Shown: positions 60,239 to 64,000 of the stretch, piece after piece | Numbering within the stretch: the stretch's first letter is position 1 | How the letters are laid out: each line of letters opens with the position of its first letter | NCBI RefSeq assembly: GCF_947500995.1 | Contig: NZ_CANMUA010000003.1 | Coordinates: forward strand, 248,001 to 312,000 | DNA: 64,000 bases | Direction of reading: 5' to 3' | Source: an uncultured Serinicoccus sp. | Lineage (GTDB): Bacteria > Actinomycetota > Actinomycetes > Actinomycetales > Dermatophilaceae | Position numbers and translations under genes: made by a program | Notes under the pieces: generated by a model | Told to the model about the DNA's origin: nothing | Database searches by the model: none | What the model saw: only the letters and a program-made list of their open reading frames with translations

Positions 60239-60544
60239 CGGGCCGATGCTACTGAGCCGCGTCGTGGGCGCCAGTCATTTTCCGGCACCTCCCGACAGAT
60301 GCACCGGCCGAGACGTCACACTGAGTCGGATGCTGAATCAGTGGCGGGCTGATTCTGGCCGTGGATCACTGGCGCGGTGACTCGAGTGGTGCATCATCGG
60401 CGGGTTGATTCGGGTGGTGGGTCAGTGGCGGGCTGATTCGGGGGGTGGATCAGTGTGACGTCTGCGGACAGGGTGGGGTCGGAAGTCGTCGACACCCTGG
60501 AACGCTTGCGGCCGGGGCCGTCGATCACCTCATACGCTGCAGGC
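60239..60544. other. 306-bp intergenic region without a clear gene
   Basis: This divergent interval holds a 28-bp-period array of stem-loops at 60335-60457 and, before it, GCACCTCCCGACAGATGCACC, for which I see no function. After the array comes a GTG-initiated frame (from 60455) in phase with the RraB-like gene, which would extend it by 30 residues; I consider that unlikely. No tRNA-like structure is visible. Confidence 0.5.
60335..60457. repeat. 28-bp tandem array of stem-loops
   Basis: Successive units start at about 60335, 60363, 60391 and 60419, with a partial fifth at 60447. Unit 1 is GAATCAG-TGGCGGG-CTGATTC. Unit 2 keeps pairing with CAC/GTG in place of CAG/CTG. Units 3 and 4 have ATCA/TGAT and GTCAG/CTGAT arms around CGGCGGGT or TGGCGGG. 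The 7- to 8-nt connectors resemble GGGTGGTG. There are no unique spacers, so this is not CRISPR. Confidence 0.85.
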
Positions 60545-60853
60545 GTGACCACCGCACAGCCCCCTCGCCCCGGCAGTGAGCACCTCGTCGCCATGCCGGA
60601 CCGCGCGGAGGCCGAGGCCGTCGCCGAGGATCTGGACGAGGAGGGCTTCCGCCAGGTGCGAGTCGTGCCCGAGGGCGAGAGCCGACGGGGGCAGGGAGAG
60701 TCCGCGTGGGTCGTGCACGTCCGCGACACCCGGTTGCCGGACGCGGCCGGGGGCGGGGCCTACGAGGCGTTGCGGGAGCGGTTCACCGACCTGGCCCGCG
60801 AGCACGACGGGTGGTACGACGAGCCGGGCGACCCCCGGCCCGCCACGCGCTGA
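60545..60853 (+). CDS. RraB-like (ribonuclease E inhibitor family) protein
   Basis: Small acidic protein of 102 residues with AEAEAVAEDLDEEGFRQVRV VPEGES and SAWVVHVRDTRLPD followed by YEALRERFTDLAREHDGWYD EPG. The pattern resembles actinobacterial proteins annotated as regulator of ribonuclease activity B; I am moderately sure. The GTG at 60545 is chosen, since the GTG at 60455 would include repeat-derived sequence. Confidence 0.6.
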   Translation: MTTAQPPRPGSEHLVAMPDRAEAEAVAEDLDEEGFRQVRVVPEGESRRGQGESAWVVHVRDTRLPDAAGGGAYEALRERFTDLAREHDGWYDEPGDPRPATR

Positions 60854-60941
60854 CCGCCGGACCCACCTAGGGTCGTGGGTGCACCGACCCGGTTCGCGGG
60901 ACCGGGTCGGAAGCGCATGGACCACGGAGAGCGAGGCGGGT

Positions 60942-62447
60942 ATGCAGCAGGTCGAGGCCGAGCTGAAGTTCGCGATCGGTGCGGACGACCCGCTGCCCGT
61001 GCTGGACGAGTTCGTCGAGGTGGGGCCGGTGCGCGAGCAGCACCTGCGCGCCGTCTACCTCGACACCCAGGCCCTGCACCTCGCGCGCCACCGCCTCACG
61101 CTGCGCCGGCGCGAGGGAGGTGGGGACGCCGGGTGGCACCTCAAGTCGCCGCGCCCCGACGGCACCCGGCTGGAGGTGCACGCCCCGCTCGAGGACGGCC
61201 CGGGCCGGCTACGGGTGCCGCAGACGTTGCGTGAGCAGGTCCTGGCAACCCTCGGGCACGCCCTGCCGGAGGGTCCGGACGGGACCCTGCTGCCCGTGGC
61301 CGTGCTGGTCACGCACCGCCTCGAGCTCGACCTGCTCGACCCGGCCCGCCCGGAGGTGGTGCTCGCCCAGCTGTGCGACGACCGGGTGACCGCCCTGCCG
61401 GCGGGGGAGACCTGGCGTGAGCTGGAGGTCGAGCTCGTCGACGGTGACGAAGCCTTCCTCGGGCATGTGGCCGACATCTTCGAGCGCCAGGGCCTCCTCC
61501 TGGCCGACGACCCCTCCAAGCTGTCCCGTGCCCTGGGCGACCGGCCGGAGCGGGCCCGGCGCGGTGAGGGGCCGGCCGCCGGCGGCCCGGCTGCCGACGT
61601 CGTGCTGGCCTACCTCGCGGCGCAGGTCGCGGTGATCGTGGCCCGGGAGGAGGACGTGCGCACCGACGTGCCGGACGCGGTCCACAAGACGCGGGTCGCC
61701 ACCCGGCGGTTGCGCAGCGCTCTGCGCACGTTCCGACGACTCCTCGACCGTGACGTCGTCGACCCCCTGCGGGAGGAGATCCGGTGGTTCGCGACCGCTC
61801 TGGAGGCCCCTCGTGACGCCGAGGTGATGCGCGACCACCTCCTCGCTTCCGTCGACGACCTGCCGCACGACGAGCGGGTCGGCCCCGTGCGCGAGCGGGT
61901 GAGCACGGACCTGGGGCAGCGCCACGCGGCGGCGCACCAGGCCCTCGTCCAGGTGCTGGACTCCGACCGGTACCGCGAGCTGGTGGAACAGCTCATGGAC
62001 CTGCTGGCTGCCCCGCCCTGGCGGGGCCGTGCCCACCAGCGTGCCGACCAGGTGCTGCCGGCCCTCGTGCTCGGTGCTGTCGACCGGGCGCGGACGCAGG
62101 CCCGGGCCGCGGAGCGGGCCGAGGGTCGCCAGCAGCTGCACCAGCTGCACGAGGCCCGCAAGAAGGCCAAGGCGGTGCGCTACGCCTGCGAGGCGCTCGC
62201 CCCCGCGCTGGGCGAGGAGGCGGCCGAGGCCGCCGAGGTGTGGGAGCAGGTCACCGAGACGCTGGGCTCCGTCCAGGACGCCGCCCTGGCGGCCGAGTGG
62301 CTGCGGGGGGTCGCTGCGGCAGCGCAGGAGGCGGGGGAGCCGGGCTACACCTACGGGGTGCTCGCCGCGCAGGCGGTCACGCGCGCCCAGGCGGTCCAGG
62401 ACGGCGAGGAGGCGCTCGCCCGGGCCCTGGAGCACGGCTGGCCCTGA
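60942..62447 (+). CDS. CYTH and CHAD domain protein
   Basis: Protein of 501 residues. The CYTH domain (1-200) begins QQVEAELKFAIG (ExExK motif) and continues with LHLARHRLTLRRREGGGDAG WHLK. The CHAD domain (about 215-500) has conserved His/Arg helices AVHKTRVATRRLRSALRTFR and HQLHEARKKAKAVRYACEAL. CYTH enzymes hydrolyse triphosphates such as inorganic triphosphate; CHAD domains bind polyphosphate. A role in polyphosphate metabolism or granules is likely. ATG 60942. Confidence 0.93.
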   Translation: MQQVEAELKFAIGADDPLPVLDEFVEVGPVREQHLRAVYLDTQALHLARHRLTLRRREGGGDAGWHLKSPRPDGTRLEVHAPLEDGPGRLRVPQTLREQVLATLGHALPEGPDGTLLPVAVLVTHRLELDLLDPARPEVVLAQLCDDRVTALPAGETWRELEVELVDGDEAFLGHVADIFERQGLLLADDPSKLSRALGDRPERARRGEGPAAGGPAADVVLAYLAAQVAVIVAREEDVRTDVPDAVHKTRVATRRLRSALRTFRRLLDRDVVDPLREEIRWFATALEAPRDAEVMRDHLLASVDDLPHDERVGPVRERVSTDLGQRHAAAHQALVQVLDSDRYRELVEQLMDLLAAPPWRGRAHQRADQVLPALVLGAVDRARTQARAAERAEGRQQLHQLHEARKKAKAVRYACEALAPALGEEAAEAAEVWEQVTETLGSVQDAALAAEWLRGVAAAAQEAGEPGYTYGVLAAQAVTRAQAVQDGEEALARALEHGWP

Positions 62448-62501
62448 CGGTGTCGGCAGGTCGCGACCGGGATGGTCGCGTCCCGGCCGCGAGGTCGTCC
62501 G

Positions 62502-63029
62502 TCAGTCCTCGAGCGCGCGCTCGAAGTGCAGCAGCACCTCCTGGCCGAAGAGCACGAAGCGCGTCTCGTCCACCGACGGCACGCCCGGGGCGGTGTCCCG
62601 CACGGCCCGCACCGCCACCCGGGCCACCTCGGCCGGGTCCCAGCCGTAGACGCCGGCGCTGATCGCCGGGAAGGCGACCGACCGCGCTCCCACCTCGTGC
62701 GCCACCTCCAGGCTGCGCCGGAAGCAGGACGCGAGCAGGGCGGGGTCGGTCTGGCCGCGGTGCCGGTTCGGCCCGACCGTGTGGATGACCCACCGCGCGG
62801 GCAGCCGCCCGGCCCCCGTCGCCACCGCCTCCCCGACCGGGAGCCCGTCGTGCCAGCGCGCGGCCCGGACCCTGCGGCACTCCTCGAGCAGCTGCGGCCC
62901 GGCGGCAGCGTGCAGTGCGCCGTCCACACCACCGCCTCCCAGCAGCGTCGAGTTGGCGGCGTTGACCACGGCGTCCACGCTCGTGGTCGTGAGGTCGCCC
63001 TGCTCGGCAGTGATGCGCATGGTCCCCAT
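62502..63029 (-). CDS. macro-domain protein (ADP-ribose hydrolase type)
   Basis: Protein of 175 residues: ITAEQGDLTTTSVDAVVNAANSTLLGGGGVDGALHAAAG is the macro-domain ADP-ribose site, then ATGAGRLPARWVIHTVGP and SVAFPAISAGVYGWDPAEVA. It matches the YmdB/MacroD group, which removes O-acetyl- or mono-ADP-ribose. Start ATG 63029 has GGGAGG about 10 nt upstream; ATG 63020 is an alternative. Confidence 0.92.
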   Translation of the reverse strand: MGTMRITAEQGDLTTTSVDAVVNAANSTLLGGGGVDGALHAAAGPQLLEECRRVRAARWHDGLPVGEAVATGAGRLPARWVIHTVGPNRHRGQTDPALLASCFRRSLEVAHEVGARSVAFPAISAGVYGWDPAEVARVAVRAVRDTAPGVPSVDETRFVLFGQEVLLHFERALED

Positions 63030-63144
63030 GGTGCCCCGTCCTCCCGTGGTCTGCGACCGGCCGGGAGGTACCGTCAGGCGGCCGACCACGATGTCGGCCG
63101 TGACGCCGTCCCGGTCCGACGCACGACCCGCAAGGAGGTATGCC

Positions 63145-63921
63145 GTGCTGCTCGCTCTCGGCGTCACCCTGCTCGCCGGGCTGGCCACCAGCGTCGGCGG
63201 GGTGATCGGCACGCGGTCGAGGATGGTCCGGCCGGGGGCGATGGCGGTGGCCCTGGCGTTCGCCGCCGGCCTGATGATGACGATCTCGCTCGTCGAGATC
63301 GCCCCCGCCGCCCTCGACAGCATGACCAGGGCGCTCGGTCGGGGCACCGCGGTCCTCGCCGTGCTGGGCGCGATGACCCTCGGGGCCGGGGTCGTCCTCG
63401 CCCTCCGCCGGCTCCTCCCGCACCGCCCGGCGCCGGGCGTGCCCGACGTCCGGGGCCTGGACCCGACCCTGCTGCGCAGCGGTGTCCTCATCGCCGTGGT
63501 GGTCACGCTGCACAACCTGCCGGAAGGGCTGGCGACCTTCCTGTCGACCGTCGAGGACCCTGCCGGCGGGATGGTCCTGGCGCTCGCGATCGCCATCCAC
63601 AACGTGCCCGAGGGCCTGGCGGTGGCCGCGCCGATCTACGTGGCGACCCGCAACCGGACGCAGGCGATGCTCTGGGCGACGCTCAGCGGGCTCGCCGAGC
63701 CCGCCGGTGGGCTGCTCGGCTACCTCGCCCTGCGGGCCCTGCTGCCGCCCGCCTGGCTCGACCTGTCCCTCGCCCTGGTCGCGGGGATGATGATCGCGGT
63801 CAGCCTGCTCGAGCTCGTCCCGGGGGCCCGCCGGTATGCCGTGGGCCACCGCGAGGTCCTGGTCGGCCTCTTCCTCGGGGCCGTCGTCATGGTCGTCTCG
63901 CTGGCGCTGCTGCGGCGGTGA
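63145..63921 (+). CDS. ZIP-family metal transporter (ZupT-like)
   Basis: Membrane protein of 258 residues with eight helices. Both metal-binding helices carry the ZIP signature: VVTLHNLPEGLATFLST and AIAIHNVPEGLAVAAPIYVA. It imports Zn or other divalent ions. I start at GTG 63145, 6 nt beyond AAGGAGG; the nearer ATG at 63140 is out of frame and belongs to a GTATGCC motif placed between ribosome site and start. Confidence 0.9.
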   Translation: MLLALGVTLLAGLATSVGGVIGTRSRMVRPGAMAVALAFAAGLMMTISLVEIAPAALDSMTRALGRGTAVLAVLGAMTLGAGVVLALRRLLPHRPAPGVPDVRGLDPTLLRSGVLIAVVVTLHNLPEGLATFLSTVEDPAGGMVLALAIAIHNVPEGLAVAAPIYVATRNRTQAMLWATLSGLAEPAGGLLGYLALRALLPPAWLDLSLALVAGMMIAVSLLELVPGARRYAVGHREVLVGLFLGAVVMVVSLALLRR

Positions 63922-63933
63922 GAGCCCGGCCGC

Positions 63934-64000
63934 TCAGCGGGCCGGTGCGCCCTGCCACCCGCCGACCCGCTGCCGCCGCACGTCGGCCTCGTCCAGGACG
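63934..64000 (-). CDS. C-terminal fragment of an unidentified protein
   Basis: A minus-strand frame from the window edge to TGA at 63934-63936 encodes 21 residues, VLDEADVRRQRVGGWQGAPA R. Codon use fits the genome and a GC-rich dyad (CCGGCC/GGCCGG, 63926-63945) lies at the convergent junction with the ZIP gene. Too short to identify. Confidence 0.45.
   Translation of the reverse strand, partial: VLDEADVRRQRVGGWQGAPAR

Noticed and set aside
60335-60457. Possible CRISPR array (28-bp repeats with dyads)
   Set aside because: 28 bp is a typical CRISPR repeat length, but units are contiguous without spacers and diverge from each other; no cas genes in the window.
60455-60544. N-terminal 30-residue extension of the RraB-like protein from GTG 60455
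   Set aside because: It would begin within the last unit of the 28-bp array and has no ribosome site; the GTG at 60545 gives the compact family-like length.

Overview
The window is 64 kb of very GC-rich DNA (roughly 73% G+C by eye) with dense, short-spaced genes, many GTG starts and at least a dozen 4-nt ATGA/GTGA stop-start overlaps. Protein types (DnaK-GrpE-DnaJ-HspR operon with HAIR-like operators, SigE-type ECF sigma factor, DUF2254, PaaN, CYTH/CHAD, actinobacterial FtsX-type ABC systems) point to an actinobacterium, most likely a member of the Micrococcales (Intrasporangiaceae/Ornithinimicrobium-like); the family-level guess is inference. I see chromosome housekeeping and accessory metabolism and no rRNA, tRNA, prophage or CRISPR array.

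Layout. 1-8.3 kb: a four-gene minus-strand ABC system with two LolD/MacB-like ATPases (one with an AbrB-like C-terminal domain) and two very large FtsX-like permeases. 8.5-9.9 kb: SigE-type ECF sigma factor plus a membrane-anchored partner. 9.9-17.4 kb: phenylacetate-type genes (paaK, PaaI-like thioesterase, 3-hydroxyacyl-CoA dehydrogenase, paaN), a MerR/GyrI-like regulator, and an AbiEi/DUF559 nuclease-like gene enclosed by inverted hairpin repeats. 17.4-25.6 kb: NUDIX, alpha/beta hydrolase, deoD, a phosphotransferase-like gene, a sugar-dehydrogenase-like lipoprotein, a glycosyltransferase, an OsmC-like protein and a class II amidotransferase. 25.6-31.8 kb: UvrA paralogue, MscS channel, DUF2254 protein, enoyl-CoA hydratase, OsmC. 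31.8-43.9 kb: small enzymes, a CmtR-like metal sensor with its CDF-type transporter and a flavin monooxygenase, PAP2, MOSC, pdxY, a MerR/PEP-mutase-like/DUF4188 group, sulfotransferase-like, class IV aminotransferase and HAD genes. 43.9-48.3 kb: dnaK-grpE-dnaJ-hspR. 48.5-54.2 kb: ABC-2 transporter with a divergent NarL/LuxR-type two-component system, then an OmpR-type two-component system. 54.3-64 kb: methyltransferase, CcdA plus thioredoxin-like lipoprotein, threonine dehydratase, ATPase/MFS pair, GNAT, RraB-like protein, CYTH-CHAD protein, macro-domain protein, ZIP transporter.

The structure that ordinary gene annotation does not explain is mostly in the repeats. (1) The heptamer GTATGCC occurs about 51 times on both strands, in all reading frames and between genes, far above composition expectation. 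(2) A 22-bp repeat fills two convergent intergenic regions from stop codon to stop codon and encodes the C-termini of two unrelated proteins. (3) An exact 28-bp-period array of small stem-loops lies at 60.33-60.46 kb. (4) A nuclease-like gene is bracketed by perfect 17-bp inverted repeats that are themselves halves of hairpins. (5) A 39-bp hairpin family with a covarying base pair sits at gene 3' ends. (6) Long CACGTG-centred palindromes lie at 31.2 and 38.2 kb. All counts were made by hand and should be recomputed.
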